64,000 nucleotides of DNA from Oxalobacter paeniformigenes. GTDB lineage: Bacteria > Pseudomonadota > Gammaproteobacteria > Burkholderiales > Burkholderiaceae_D. The first letter of the stretch is position 1; each line of letters starts with the position of its first letter. The stretch spans positions 1 to 64,000 of the forward strand of contig NZ_JAMKYL010000003.1 in assembly GCF_027158465.1 (NCBI RefSeq). The letters run 5' to 3'. The notes beneath the pieces are model-generated. The model was given only the letters and a program-made list of their open reading frames with translations. It was not told the DNA's origin and did no database searches. The translations under genes and the position numbers were made by a program. Below, in pieces: positions 7,087 to 15,337 of the stretch.

Positions 7087-8415
7087 ATGAGAAAGAGCGT
7101 ATTGGCAGCAATGGCTTTGGCTGGCACAGGAATGTGCCGTATGGCTTGCGCACAGGATGCTGCCGGGGATACGGCCGCTGCGGCGGCTTCTGCACTGAGT
7201 GCCGGTGATACGGCATGGATGATGACTTCGACGTTGCTGGTGTTGATGATGGTGGTACCCGGACTGGCGCTGTTTTACGGCGGACTGGCACGAACGAAGA
7301 ATATGTTGTCTGTGCTGATGCAGGTATTTGTGACGTTTTCACTGATTACGGTGTTGTGGTTTCTGTATGGATATTCGCTGGCGTTTTCAGGTGAAGGCGC
7401 AATTGTCGGAGATTTCGGCAAGGTGTTCATGAACGGGGTGACGCAGAATTCCATGTCGGTGACCTTGCCGACAATTCCTGAATATGTCTTTTCGGCATTC
7501 CAGGGGTCGTTCGCCTGTATTACGGCGGCGCTGATTGTCGGGGCTTTTGCGGAACGGATCAAGTTCGGTGCGGTGATGGCGTTTATGGCGATCTGGTTTA
7601 CGTTCAGTTATGTTCCGATGGCTCATATCATCTGGGGCGGCGGTTTTCTGGCAGAAGATGGCGCACTGGATTTCGCAGGCGGAACGGTCGTGCATATCAA
7701 TGCCGGTATCGCGGGTCTGGTCGGTGCATGGTTGATCGGCAAGCGGCTCGGTTACGGGCGTGAAGCGTTCATGCCGCATTCGCTGACGTTAACGATGGTG
7801 GGCGCTTCCCTGTTGTGGATCGGCTGGTTCGGTTTCAACGCAGGTTCTGCAGGTGCCGCCAACGGTCTGGCGGGGATGGCTTTCGTCAATACGGTTGTCG
7901 CTACGGCCGCTGCGACATTGTCCTGGCTGATGGGCGAGGTCTTTACCCGTGGCAAGCCGTCCATGCTGGGTGCGGCTTCCGGGGCGGTTGCCGGTCTGGT
8001 GACGATTACGCCGGCTGCGGGATTCGCAGGTCCGATGGGATCGCTTGTAATGGGGCTGATCGCCGGTCCGGTTTGCCTGTGGGGCGTGACCGGTCTGAAA
8101 AGACTCCTGAAGGTCGATGATGCGTTCGACTCTTTCGGTGTGCATGGTCTTGGCGGTATCGTCGGTGCGATTCTGACTGGGGTCGTGGTTTCTCCGGCAT
8201 TGGGTGGTACCGGTCTGGCAAGTGGTGAATATTCGATGCTCATGCAGGTCTGGATTCAGGTCAAGAGCGTGCTGGTGACGATGCTCTGGTCCGCTGTCGT
8301 GTCGTTTGTGGCGTACAAGCTGATCGGCATGGTCTGGGGATTGCGTGTTTCGGAAGACGAGGAACGCGATGGTCTCGACAAGACGTCTCACGGGGAATCG
8401 GCTTATCATTACTGA
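7087..8415 (+). CDS. amtB: Ammonium transporter AmtB
   Basis: 442 residues with a cleavable signal peptide (ending MACAQDA) and eleven predicted membrane helices, typical of proteobacterial AmtB. Family signatures are the V-P-G-L-A-L-F-Y-G-G-L-A-R stretch in the first helix, the DFAGGTVVHINAGIAGLVGA signature and the D-S-F-G-V-H-G-L-G-G segment containing the second pore histidine. The protein conducts ammonium into the cytoplasm as a trimer and is blocked by GlnK. I chose the ATG at 7087 because an AGGAGG ribosome-binding site sits 6 bp before it. It is co-transcribed with glnK and followed by a bidirectional terminator. Confidence 0.96.
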   Translation: MRKSVLAAMALAGTGMCRMACAQDAAGDTAAAAASALSAGDTAWMMTSTLLVLMMVVPGLALFYGGLARTKNMLSVLMQVFVTFSLITVLWFLYGYSLAFSGEGAIVGDFGKVFMNGVTQNSMSVTLPTIPEYVFSAFQGSFACITAALIVGAFAERIKFGAVMAFMAIWFTFSYVPMAHIIWGGGFLAEDGALDFAGGTVVHINAGIAGLVGAWLIGKRLGYGREAFMPHSLTLTMVGASLLWIGWFGFNAGSAGAANGLAGMAFVNTVVATAAATLSWLMGEVFTRGKPSMLGAASGAVAGLVTITPAAGFAGPMGSLVMGLIAGPVCLWGVTGLKRLLKVDDAFDSFGVHGLGGIVGAILTGVVVSPALGGTGLASGEYSMLMQVWIQVKSVLVTMLWSAVVSFVAYKLIGMVWGLRVSEDEERDGLDKTSHGESAYHY

Positions 8416-8446
8416 TCGCATCTGCATGCAATTTGTGATGTGTACG

Positions 8447-8475
8447 AAAAAGCCCGGCATAATGCCGGGCTTTTT
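8447..8475. terminator. Bidirectional terminator between amtB and htpG
   Basis: AAAAA, then stem GCCCGGCAT / ATGCCGGGC with minimal loop, then TTTTT. It serves the convergent genes on both strands. Confidence 0.9.
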
Positions 8476-8518
8476 CATGTTGTTGTGCAAGGATGTCTCT
8501 TGCACACGGGCAGGTGTT

Positions 8519-10444
8519 TTACTGGCTGTTTTTGTTTCCGATGGATTCGAGGAGCATCGAATTCATCCGTTTGACGAAAGCGGCAGGATCCTGCAAGGTA
8601 CCGCCTTCGGCCAGAACGGCCTGATCGAACAACAGGTTGGTCCAGTCGTCGAAACGGGCGCTTTCATATTTGAGTGCCTGGACAATCGGATGGTTCGGGT
8701 TGATTTCCAAAATCGGTTTCATGTTGGGCACTTTCTGTCCAGCGGCTTTCAGCATGCGCTGGAGATTGCTGGAGAGGTCATTTTCATCTGCAATCAGGCA
8801 TGACGGCGAGTCGGTCAGACGTACCGTAACCCGGACGTCCTTGACCTTGTTGCCCAGAACGGTTTTCATTTTTTCAAGGGTTTCCTTGAATCCTGCCTGG
8901 TTTTCCTCGTTCTGTTTCTTTTCGGCCTCATCGGCGAGCTTGAGCAGATCAAGGTCTCCTTGTGCAACGGAAACAAGGTTCTTTTCATTGTATTCCTGAA
9001 GGAATGAGAGCATCCATTCATCGACACGATCGGTCAGGATCAGTACTTCGATACCTTTCTTGCGGAAGATTTCCAGATGCGGACTGTTTTTGGCGGCCGT
9101 GTAGTTTTCCGCAGTGATGTAGAAAATACGTACCTGGTTTTCTTTCATGCGGGAGATGTAGTCATCCAGCGAAACGTTCTGGATATCGCTGTCGTTGTGC
9201 GTGGATGCAAAACGCAGCAGTTTGGCGATTCGTTCCTTGTTGGTCGGATCTTCACCGATACCTTCTTTGAGGACCTGGCCGAACTGTTTCCAGAAAGTGG
9301 CATACTGTTCCTGTTTTGCCGGATCGTCGGATTGTGCCAGTTCTTCGAGCATCGAAAGGACGCGGCGCGTGGAACCTTCACGGATCATTCTGACGTCGCG
9401 TGATTCCTGAAGAATTTCACGCGAGACGTTCAGCGGCAGATCGTTGGAGTCGATGACGCCACGGACGAATCGCAGATAGACAGGCATGAGTTGTTCCGCG
9501 TCATCCATGATGAATACGCGCTTGATATAGAGCTTGATGCCGCCTCGTTTGTTTCTGTCCCACAGATCGAACGGCGCTTCTTTCGGAATGTAGAGCAGCT
9601 GGTTGTATTCCGTACGGCCTTCAACCTTGTTGTGTGTCCAGATGAGCGGGTCGTTGAAGTCGTGGGAGATGTGCTTGTAGAATTCGCGGTACTGCTCGTC
9701 GGTGATGTCGTTTTTGTTTCGGGTCCACAGGGCGTTTGCCTGGTTGACGGTCTCCAGTTCGGTACCGGTCTTCATGGCCTTGGTTTCGCTGTCCCATTCT
9801 TCCTTGAGCATCTGGATCGGCAGCGAGATATGGTCGGAATATTTCCGGATGATGGCTTTCAGGCGCCAGTTGGTCAGAAAATCGTCTTCACCTTCACGCA
9901 AGTGCAGGGTGATATCGGTACCACGTGAGGATTTTTCGATGTTTTCGATCGTGAAGTCGCCTTCTCCGGTCGATTCCCAGCGGATTCCCTGATTGGCCGG
10001 CAAACCGGCCCTGCGCGATTCGACCGTGATTTTGTCGGCGACGATGAAGCCCGAGTAAAAACCGACACCGAATTGGCCGATCAGCGCATCGTTTTTCTTC
10101 TGGTCGCTCGAGAGACGGGCGATGAATTCCTTGGTACCGGATTTGGCGATGGTGCCGAGGTTGGCGACCGCTTCTTCACGGCTCATACCGATACCGTTAT
10201 CGGAGATGGTGATGGTTCGTGCTTCCGGATTGAAGAAGATGCGGATTTTCAGGTCAGGATCGTGTTCCTGCAATTCGGGTTTGTCCAGCGCTTCGTAACG
10301 GAGCCTGTCGATAGCATCCGATGCGTTGGAAATCAGTTCGCGCAGAAAGATTTCCTTGTTGGAGTAAAGCGAATGGATCATCAGTTGCAAAAGTTGTTTG
10401 ACTTCTGCCTGAAAACCCATAGTCTGTTTTTCTGTTTCTGCCAT
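8519..10444 (-). CDS. htpG: Chaperone HtpG (Hsp90)
   Basis: 641 residues, close to E. coli HtpG. The N-terminal GHKL ATPase domain shows ELISNASDAIDRLR, the D-N-G-I-G-M-S motif and the lid segment GQFGVGFYSGF. The middle domain contains R-E-I-L-Q-E-S-R, and the C-terminal dimerisation domain follows. It is an ATP-driven cytoplasmic chaperone acting with DnaK. The ATG at 10444 (MAETEKQTMGF) has a GAGGG ribosome-binding site; an upstream in-frame start would add ten unlikely residues. An RpoH-type promoter lies about 45-70 bp upstream. Confidence 0.97.
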   Translation of the reverse strand: MAETEKQTMGFQAEVKQLLQLMIHSLYSNKEIFLRELISNASDAIDRLRYEALDKPELQEHDPDLKIRIFFNPEARTITISDNGIGMSREEAVANLGTIAKSGTKEFIARLSSDQKKNDALIGQFGVGFYSGFIVADKITVESRRAGLPANQGIRWESTGEGDFTIENIEKSSRGTDITLHLREGEDDFLTNWRLKAIIRKYSDHISLPIQMLKEEWDSETKAMKTGTELETVNQANALWTRNKNDITDEQYREFYKHISHDFNDPLIWTHNKVEGRTEYNQLLYIPKEAPFDLWDRNKRGGIKLYIKRVFIMDDAEQLMPVYLRFVRGVIDSNDLPLNVSREILQESRDVRMIREGSTRRVLSMLEELAQSDDPAKQEQYATFWKQFGQVLKEGIGEDPTNKERIAKLLRFASTHNDSDIQNVSLDDYISRMKENQVRIFYITAENYTAAKNSPHLEIFRKKGIEVLILTDRVDEWMLSFLQEYNEKNLVSVAQGDLDLLKLADEAEKKQNEENQAGFKETLEKMKTVLGNKVKDVRVTVRLTDSPSCLIADENDLSSNLQRMLKAAGQKVPNMKPILEINPNHPIVQALKYESARFDDWTNLLFDQAVLAEGGTLQDPAAFVKRMNSMLLESIGNKNSQ

Positions 10445-10489
10445 TTGTTTTCCCTCGTGGAAATCATAAGTCATGTAAATGAAACCTAT

Positions 10490-10515
10490 GTATGGGTTAT
10501 ACCTGATATTTCAAG
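10490..10515 (-). promoter_or_regulatory. Heat-shock (sigma-32/RpoH) promoter of htpG
   Basis: Minus strand CTTGAAA (10515-10509), 12 bp, then CCCATACAT. It matches the RpoH consensus CTTGAAA / CCCATNT with a spacer within or near the accepted range. Confidence 0.7.
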
Positions 10516-10641
10516 TGGGATAAAGTGGCGTGACGGGATTCAGCTGCCAGCGGCAAGACGGTTTTTCCACTATGTCCGGATACTTGCGGTATGACGGTAT
10601 GTAACACCTGGTGGCGTGTTGTGCTGGCAAGGTTGTGGTTG

Positions 10642-11973
10642 TCATGATGGTGTGCCGTTTTCAGGGCGGAAGGTGACAGTGAAGGTTGTGCCAGCACCCG
10701 GTCGGCTTTCCATGGTGATTTGCCAGTCGAGGACATTGCAGATGCGGGAGGCGATGGACAGGCCGAGTCCATATCCGGCTGTTTCCTGCCTGCGCCCCGA
10801 TTCGCCACGGTATCCTGTGTCGAAGATGCGTTCTTTTTCGGCGGCCGAGATGCCGGATCCGGTGTCGATGACGGAGAAAGCGTGTGGTTCAAGAACGATT
10901 CTGACATGGCCATGGGCGGTATAGCGGATGGCGTTGAAAACAAGGTTGTTCAGTACCGAGGCTAGCAGTATGGCATTGTATTTTTCCGTATGTGGCGCGC
11001 CATGTCGTTCGATGATGAGTTGCAAGCCCCTTGCTTCGGCTTCATGGCGCCAGACAGGTTCGTTTTCTTCGATGATGTCGGCGATTTCTGCGATTTTTTC
11101 GGCGTGTGTCGTGTCATGGCGTACCAGATTGAGGAATACGCCGACCAGTTCTTTCATTCGACGGACGGTGCGGCTGGCACGCTGGAGGATTTGCCGTTCA
11201 TGCAAATCGAGGTTTTTCGATTGTTCCAGCAGTTCGATGGACGTGCTGATGACGGTCAGCGGGGTACGCAGCTCGTGACTGACTTCGGAGACGAATTGAC
11301 GTTCGCTGATGAGCAGCTGGTGCAGCCGGTCGGTGGTGATCTGGAAACTTTCCGCCAGTTCGCCGATTTCGTTTTGCGCCCATTGTCCGGAGAACGATCC
11401 TGCTTCGAGCCGGCCTTCTTTCAGGGCGCGGTTGAGTCGCCGTGTTTCGTCGAGCAGCAGGTCCATCGGCCGGAACGACCGTCTCGCTATCCAGAAGCCA
11501 AGTACGAGCGTAACGAGTACGATGGCCGACAACAGTGCAATGCCTTCGATAAACAGTTGCCGTTCCCAGTTCTCGAATTCGTATTGCGACCGGGTCAGGA
11601 CATATTTTTTCCCGTCCACGACGCTGACGAAGATGTGCAAGTCTTCGCCGTCGGTGTATTCGCTGTATCCGCTTGGCAGGTTGCGGAAGCGTTCCGGAAT
11701 TTCGTAAATGGCATCGTGTTCGATATAGAGATGGGAAAAAGAATCGAGTTCAGGGGGATTGCCGTTGGACAAATCGTCCTGGATGGTTTCCATCAGCATG
11801 CTTTCCATGGTGGAAGTCATCAGCTGTGCTTCGGCTTCCAAGAGGATGAAGATCATGCAGCAGCTGTAGATGAGGCCGATGACGAGCGCTGTTGCCGCAT
11901 AAACGGCGACGATACGTGCCTTGATCGAACCGGTAAGCAGCCGTTTCCACCATGGGATGCTTGTGATGTTCAC
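10642..11973 (-). CDS. Sensor histidine kinase, OmpR-partner class (QseC/PmrB-like)
   Basis: 443 residues. Transmembrane helix 1 is at about 21-46, a periplasmic loop of about 90 residues is rich in acidic positions (DDLSNGNPPELDSFS, YTDGEDLHIF), and helix 2 is at about 143-163. A linker or HAMP region, a HisKA domain with phosphorylated His233 (SEVSHELRTPLT) and a HATPase domain follow (LVFNAIRYTAHG, DTGSGIS, GYGLGLS). The start is GTG. It lies 5 bp after the response regulator stop, so they form one operon. The acidic sensor loop and the eptA operator nearby make a PmrB-like metal or cationic-peptide sensor a possibility; this is inference. Confidence 0.85.
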   Translation of the reverse strand: MNITSIPWWKRLLTGSIKARIVAVYAATALVIGLIYSCCMIFILLEAEAQLMTSTMESMLMETIQDDLSNGNPPELDSFSHLYIEHDAIYEIPERFRNLPSGYSEYTDGEDLHIFVSVVDGKKYVLTRSQYEFENWERQLFIEGIALLSAIVLVTLVLGFWIARRSFRPMDLLLDETRRLNRALKEGRLEAGSFSGQWAQNEIGELAESFQITTDRLHQLLISERQFVSEVSHELRTPLTVISTSIELLEQSKNLDLHERQILQRASRTVRRMKELVGVFLNLVRHDTTHAEKIAEIADIIEENEPVWRHEAEARGLQLIIERHGAPHTEKYNAILLASVLNNLVFNAIRYTAHGHVRIVLEPHAFSVIDTGSGISAAEKERIFDTGYRGESGRRQETAGYGLGLSIASRICNVLDWQITMESRPGAGTTFTVTFRPENGTPS

Positions 11974-11978
11974 GACCG

Positions 11979-12647
11979 TTATTCCCGCAATGTCCAGCCG
12001 AATCCGGGAACGGTTTTGATCAGGGATTTGTCAAAGGGGGCATCGATGACGGCACGCAGGTTGTGGATGTGTGTCCGCAAGCTGTCGCTGTCGGGCCTGT
12101 CGTCTCCCCAGAGTTCATGTTCCATTTCATCACGTGTTACGACAGACGGACTTTTGTGCATGAGCATCCGCAATATTTTGAACATCATGGGATTGAGCCG
12201 GATGGGGTTTCCGGCGCGCATGACAGTGAGTTCGTCCAGATTCATGACGATGTCGGCAACCTGGAGAATATGGCTTGCCGGACGTTTGCCACGTCGCAAA
12301 ATCGCGCCGATGCGCAGTTCCAGCTCGGCCAGTGAAAACGGTTTGACAAGATAGTCGTCCGCTCCGGTAGAAAGTCCTTCTATTCTGTCGGCAACAGTAT
12401 CTTTTGCGCTTAAAAACAGCACCGACGTTTCGTTGCCGCGTGCGCGCAGTTCACGGCACAGGCTGATGCCATCCATACCGGGCAGCATGATATCCAGTAC
12501 GATGATATCGAATTGCTGCATGGTCAAAAGGGCCAACGCTTTCAGACCGTCATCGGTATTGTCCGTCTGATGGCCTTTTGCTTCGAGAAAATCCACAAGA
12601 TTGTAGCGAATGTCCTGATTGTCTTCGATGATGAGGATTTTTGCCAT
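11979..12647 (-). CDS. OmpR/PhoB-family response regulator
   Basis: 222 residues. The receiver domain (1-115) has the acidic pocket (IIEDN), phospho-acceptor Asp52 (VLDIMLPGMDG) and switch lysine Lys102 (DDYLVKPF). The winged-helix DNA-binding domain (about 125-222) ends in the K-T-V-P-G-F-G-W motif. The partner kinase follows immediately. The ATG at 12647 starts exactly at the receiver domain (MAKILIIEDN), although its ribosome-binding site is weak. Targets are unknown; the direct repeats before eptA are one candidate, as OmpR-family regulators bind such 11-bp repeats. Confidence 0.88.
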   Translation of the reverse strand: MAKILIIEDNQDIRYNLVDFLEAKGHQTDNTDDGLKALALLTMQQFDIIVLDIMLPGMDGISLCRELRARGNETSVLFLSAKDTVADRIEGLSTGADDYLVKPFSLAELELRIGAILRRGKRPASHILQVADIVMNLDELTVMRAGNPIRLNPMMFKILRMLMHKSPSVVTRDEMEHELWGDDRPDSDSLRTHIHNLRAVIDAPFDKSLIKTVPGFGWTLRE

Positions 12648-12770
12648 GTTGCACCGGATGTTGATGGTTGGTGACAGGTGTCTGTTGGGAACAGCGATTT
12701 TGTCCATGCCGTTTTGCCGTTGCACTGTGTGGTGCACAGAACAGGTGTGCGGTCAGGATGAAGTATGATT

Positions 12771-12785
12771 GCAATGATACATTGC
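12771..12785. repeat. Operator-like palindrome GCAATG-ATA-CATTGC
   Basis: A perfect 6-bp inverted repeat with a 3-bp spacer, 124 bp upstream of the response regulator ATG in the divergent region. Its size and symmetry suit a dimeric regulator. Confidence 0.45.
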
Positions 12786-12930
12786 CTTCAGGAAAGAAAA
12801 AATGTTTTTCCGGTTTATGGTGGTTTGCATGGGCCGTTTTCCCGTTTGCCGGTGCCGGAGCCGGAGATGTCGCTGACGGAATATGAGGCCGGTCTATGTC
12901 TGCCGATGGAAGCCTGTCGGGATCAAGGCG

Positions 12931-12959
12931 TTTCACTGGCGGTTTTACGGCGCTATAAT
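12931..12959 (+). promoter_or_regulatory. Sigma-70 promoter of the aminotransferase gene
   Basis: TTTCAC, 17 bp, then TATAAT (12954-12959). Transcription would begin near 12966, which excludes the in-frame ATG at 12958 and favours the one at 12991. Confidence 0.6.
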
Positions 12960-12990
12960 GGGCAAAAACATTTCTATTTTTGATTTCCCC

Positions 12991-14154
12991 ATGAAGTATT
13001 CAGACAGAATCCTCAATACTCCTTCGTCTTTCATCCGCGATATTCTGAAAGTGCTTGATGCGCCGGATATCATTTCGTTTGCGGGGGGGTTGCCCAATCC
13101 GGTGTCTTTTCCGATCGATGCATTGAAAGATGCGATCGACGGGGCGATACGCAAGAACGGCAGCAAGCTGTTCCAGTATTCGACGACGGAAGGTTATCTT
13201 CCTCTGCGCGAATTGATTGCGGAGAAATACCGCAAAAAATTCGGTCTGGATGTCCGGCCGGAAGATATTCTGATAACAAATGGTTCGCAGCAGGCACTGG
13301 AACTGATCGGTACGGTGTTGCTCGACAAGGGCGACAAGGTGTTGATGGAAGAACCGGGGTATCTGGGAGCGATCCAGGCGTTTTCACTGAGTGAACCGGA
13401 ATTTCTGTCGGTGACGTTGCAGGATGACGGACTGGATGTGGACAAGCTTGAGGATGTGCTGAAACGTCATCCGGTAAAACTGATTTACAGTGTGCCGAAT
13501 TTCCAGAATCCGACCGGGCTGACGTATTCGATGGAAAAACGCAAGGCGATCCGCGAGCTGGTATCGAAATACGATCTGGCGTTTATCGAGGACGATCCGT
13601 ATGGAGAATTGCGGTTCCGCGGCGAATCACTGCCGTATATCGGGGCGGGTTATCTGGAAAACAGCATTTTGCTGGGATCGTTTTCCAAGACGGTCACGCC
13701 AGGTATGCGACTGGGCTTCCTGATTACGAAAAACGCACAGCTGATGCGCTATCTGGTGACGGCCAAACAGGGCAGCGATCTGCATACCAACATTTTCACG
13801 CAGTATGCGATTTGCGAATATCTGCTGAACAATCCGTACGAGGAACATGTCAGGAAAATCGTGGAATTGTACCGGTCGCAAGCAACTGCCATGCTTGATG
13901 CCATGGGGCGTTATTTTCCTGATACGGTGTCTTATACGAAGCCAGATGGCGGGATGTTCATCTGGGCGACACTGCCGGAAGGTCAGGCCGCGATGGATTT
14001 GTTTCCGAAGGCGATGGAACAGAAAGTGGCGTTTGTGCCTGGTGATCCCTTCTATGTCTCGCGAAGGGGGGTCAACACCATGCGACTCAATTATACGAAT
14101 GCAACGCCGGAAATCATCACAGAAGGTATCAGGCGGTTGGGTAGTATCCTGTAA
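12991..14154 (+). CDS. PLP-dependent aminotransferase (fold type I, LysN/KAT-like)
   Basis: 387 residues. Motifs are the substrate-loop FAGGLPNP, Q-Y-S-T-T-E-G-Y-L, the cofactor-binding NGSQQALEL, NFQNPTG, D-D-P-Y-G-E and the Schiff-base lysine Lys233 in SFSKTVTPGMRLGF. This is the class I subfamily that includes 2-aminoadipate, kynurenine and multi-substrate branched/aromatic aminotransferases. The exact substrate is not decidable from sequence. The start at 12991 fits the promoter at 12931-12959. There is no clear ribosome-binding site. A bidirectional terminator separates it from the convergent ilvE. Confidence 0.85.
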   Translation: MKYSDRILNTPSSFIRDILKVLDAPDIISFAGGLPNPVSFPIDALKDAIDGAIRKNGSKLFQYSTTEGYLPLRELIAEKYRKKFGLDVRPEDILITNGSQQALELIGTVLLDKGDKVLMEEPGYLGAIQAFSLSEPEFLSVTLQDDGLDVDKLEDVLKRHPVKLIYSVPNFQNPTGLTYSMEKRKAIRELVSKYDLAFIEDDPYGELRFRGESLPYIGAGYLENSILLGSFSKTVTPGMRLGFLITKNAQLMRYLVTAKQGSDLHTNIFTQYAICEYLLNNPYEEHVRKIVELYRSQATAMLDAMGRYFPDTVSYTKPDGGMFIWATLPEGQAAMDLFPKAMEQKVAFVPGDPFYVSRRGVNTMRLNYTNATPEIITEGIRRLGSIL

Positions 14155-14172
14155 ACGATTGCAGGTATGGCG

Positions 14173-14205
14173 AAAAAAAGCGCGGACAGGATTCCGCGCT
14201 TTTTT
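14173..14205. terminator. Bidirectional terminator between the aminotransferase and ilvE
   Basis: A7, stem AGCGCGGA / TCCGCGCT (14179-14200) with a 6-nt loop, then T6. Confidence 0.9.
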
Positions 14206-14217
14206 GTAGGCAATCAA

Positions 14218-15141
14218 TCAGACCGGACTGAGCCAGTGGGCGTATTTCGGATTTTTGCCGGATACGGCATCGAAAAAGAGTGATTGTATTTTTTCGGTGA
14301 CCGGACCGCGTGAACCGCTGCCGATCTGTCGGTTGTCCACTTCGCGGATCGGGGTGATTTCCGCGGCGGTACCGCTGAAAAAGACTTCGTCAGCGCAATA
14401 GACTTCATCACGGGTGATGCGTTTTTCGATGACTTCGATGCCGGCGTCTTTTGCCAGGGTAATGACGGAATCGCGGGTGATGCCGTCCAGACAGCTGGCC
14501 AGATCCGGGGTGTAGAGTTTGCCGTTTTTGACGATGAACACGTTTTCACCGGAACCTTCGGAAACGAAGCCTTCGGTATCGAGCAGCATGGCTTCATCGT
14601 AGCCATCGGCCGTAGCTTCCTGATTGGCCAGAATGGAGTTGATGTAATAGCCGGATGCCTTGGCACGTACCAGTGAAACATTGACGTGATGACGGCTGAA
14701 AGACGAAATTTTTACACGAATACCCCGGCTCATGCCGTCTTCACCGAGGTATGCACCCCAGGTCCATGCGGCGATGGCTGTATGGATGGTGTTGTTGCGT
14801 GCAGAAATACCCAATGCCTCGGAGCCGATCCAGATGATGGGGCGGATGTAGCCGGTTTCCAGCCGGTTTTCACGGATGACCTGTTTTTGGGCTTCCATGA
14901 GGGTGTCCATATCATATGGGACATTCATCTGGAAGATTTTGGCTGAGTTGAGCAACCGTTTCGTGTGTTCGACAAGGCGAAAAATGACGGTTCCCTTGTC
15001 GGTCTTGTAGGCGCGAACGCCCTCGAATACGGACATGCCGTAATGCAGGGAGTGTGTCAGTACATGAATTTTCGCGTTGCGCCAGTCGGTCAACTTTCCG
15101 TCCATCCAGATTTTTCCATCACGGTCGTCCATCGGTGACAT
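14218..15141 (-). CDS. ilvE: Branched-chain amino acid aminotransferase
   Basis: 307 residues of the fold-type IV PLP family, the last step of Val, Leu and Ile synthesis with glutamate as donor. Visible motifs are KIWMDGKLTDW, H-S-L-H-Y-G-M-S-V-F-E-G-V-R, the lysine region VRAKASGYYINSILA, the E-G-S-G-E-N-V-F segment and T-A-A-E-I-T-P-I. The ATG at 15141 has an AGGAG ribosome-binding site and fits the family N-terminus; earlier in-frame codons add 60 unlikely residues. It is divergent from pgk across about 196 bp. Confidence 0.95.
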   Translation of the reverse strand: MSPMDDRDGKIWMDGKLTDWRNAKIHVLTHSLHYGMSVFEGVRAYKTDKGTVIFRLVEHTKRLLNSAKIFQMNVPYDMDTLMEAQKQVIRENRLETGYIRPIIWIGSEALGISARNNTIHTAIAAWTWGAYLGEDGMSRGIRVKISSFSRHHVNVSLVRAKASGYYINSILANQEATADGYDEAMLLDTEGFVSEGSGENVFIVKNGKLYTPDLASCLDGITRDSVITLAKDAGIEVIEKRITRDEVYCADEVFFSGTAAEITPIREVDNRQIGSGSRGPVTEKIQSLFFDAVSGKNPKYAHWLSPV

Positions 15142-15337
15142 GTGTTTTCTCCTGAAAATGCCGGTCAAAAATTTTATTTTAATCGAATATAGGAGGGCTG
15201 GAACCGGTTTGTACGGAGTGATCCGGAATTTGTGACTTTTTGAAGGTTGTCGGGAGCGCTTGTGTTCCTGCGGCATGGTTATTGGGGGGCAAGGTACGGT
15301 AAAATAGCGGCATTCCTTCACTTAATGACGATATGCC

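Larger units (their letters stand above)
12648..12990. other. Divergent control region between the two-component genes and the aminotransferase
   Basis: About 340 bp with no convincing gene. It contains a perfect GCAATG-ATA-CATTGC palindrome (12771-12785), a TGCAC-N6-GTGCA inverted repeat (12721-12736) and a good sigma-70 promoter at 12931-12959 facing right. Confidence 0.6.

Noticed and set aside
12721..12736. NtrC site upstream of the two-component operon
   Set aside because: The inverted repeat spacing is one base short of the NtrC consensus, and no sigma-54 promoter is near.
12765..12983. 72-codon open frames upstream of the aminotransferase
   Set aside because: They overlap the promoter and palindromes, lack a ribosome-binding site and look random.
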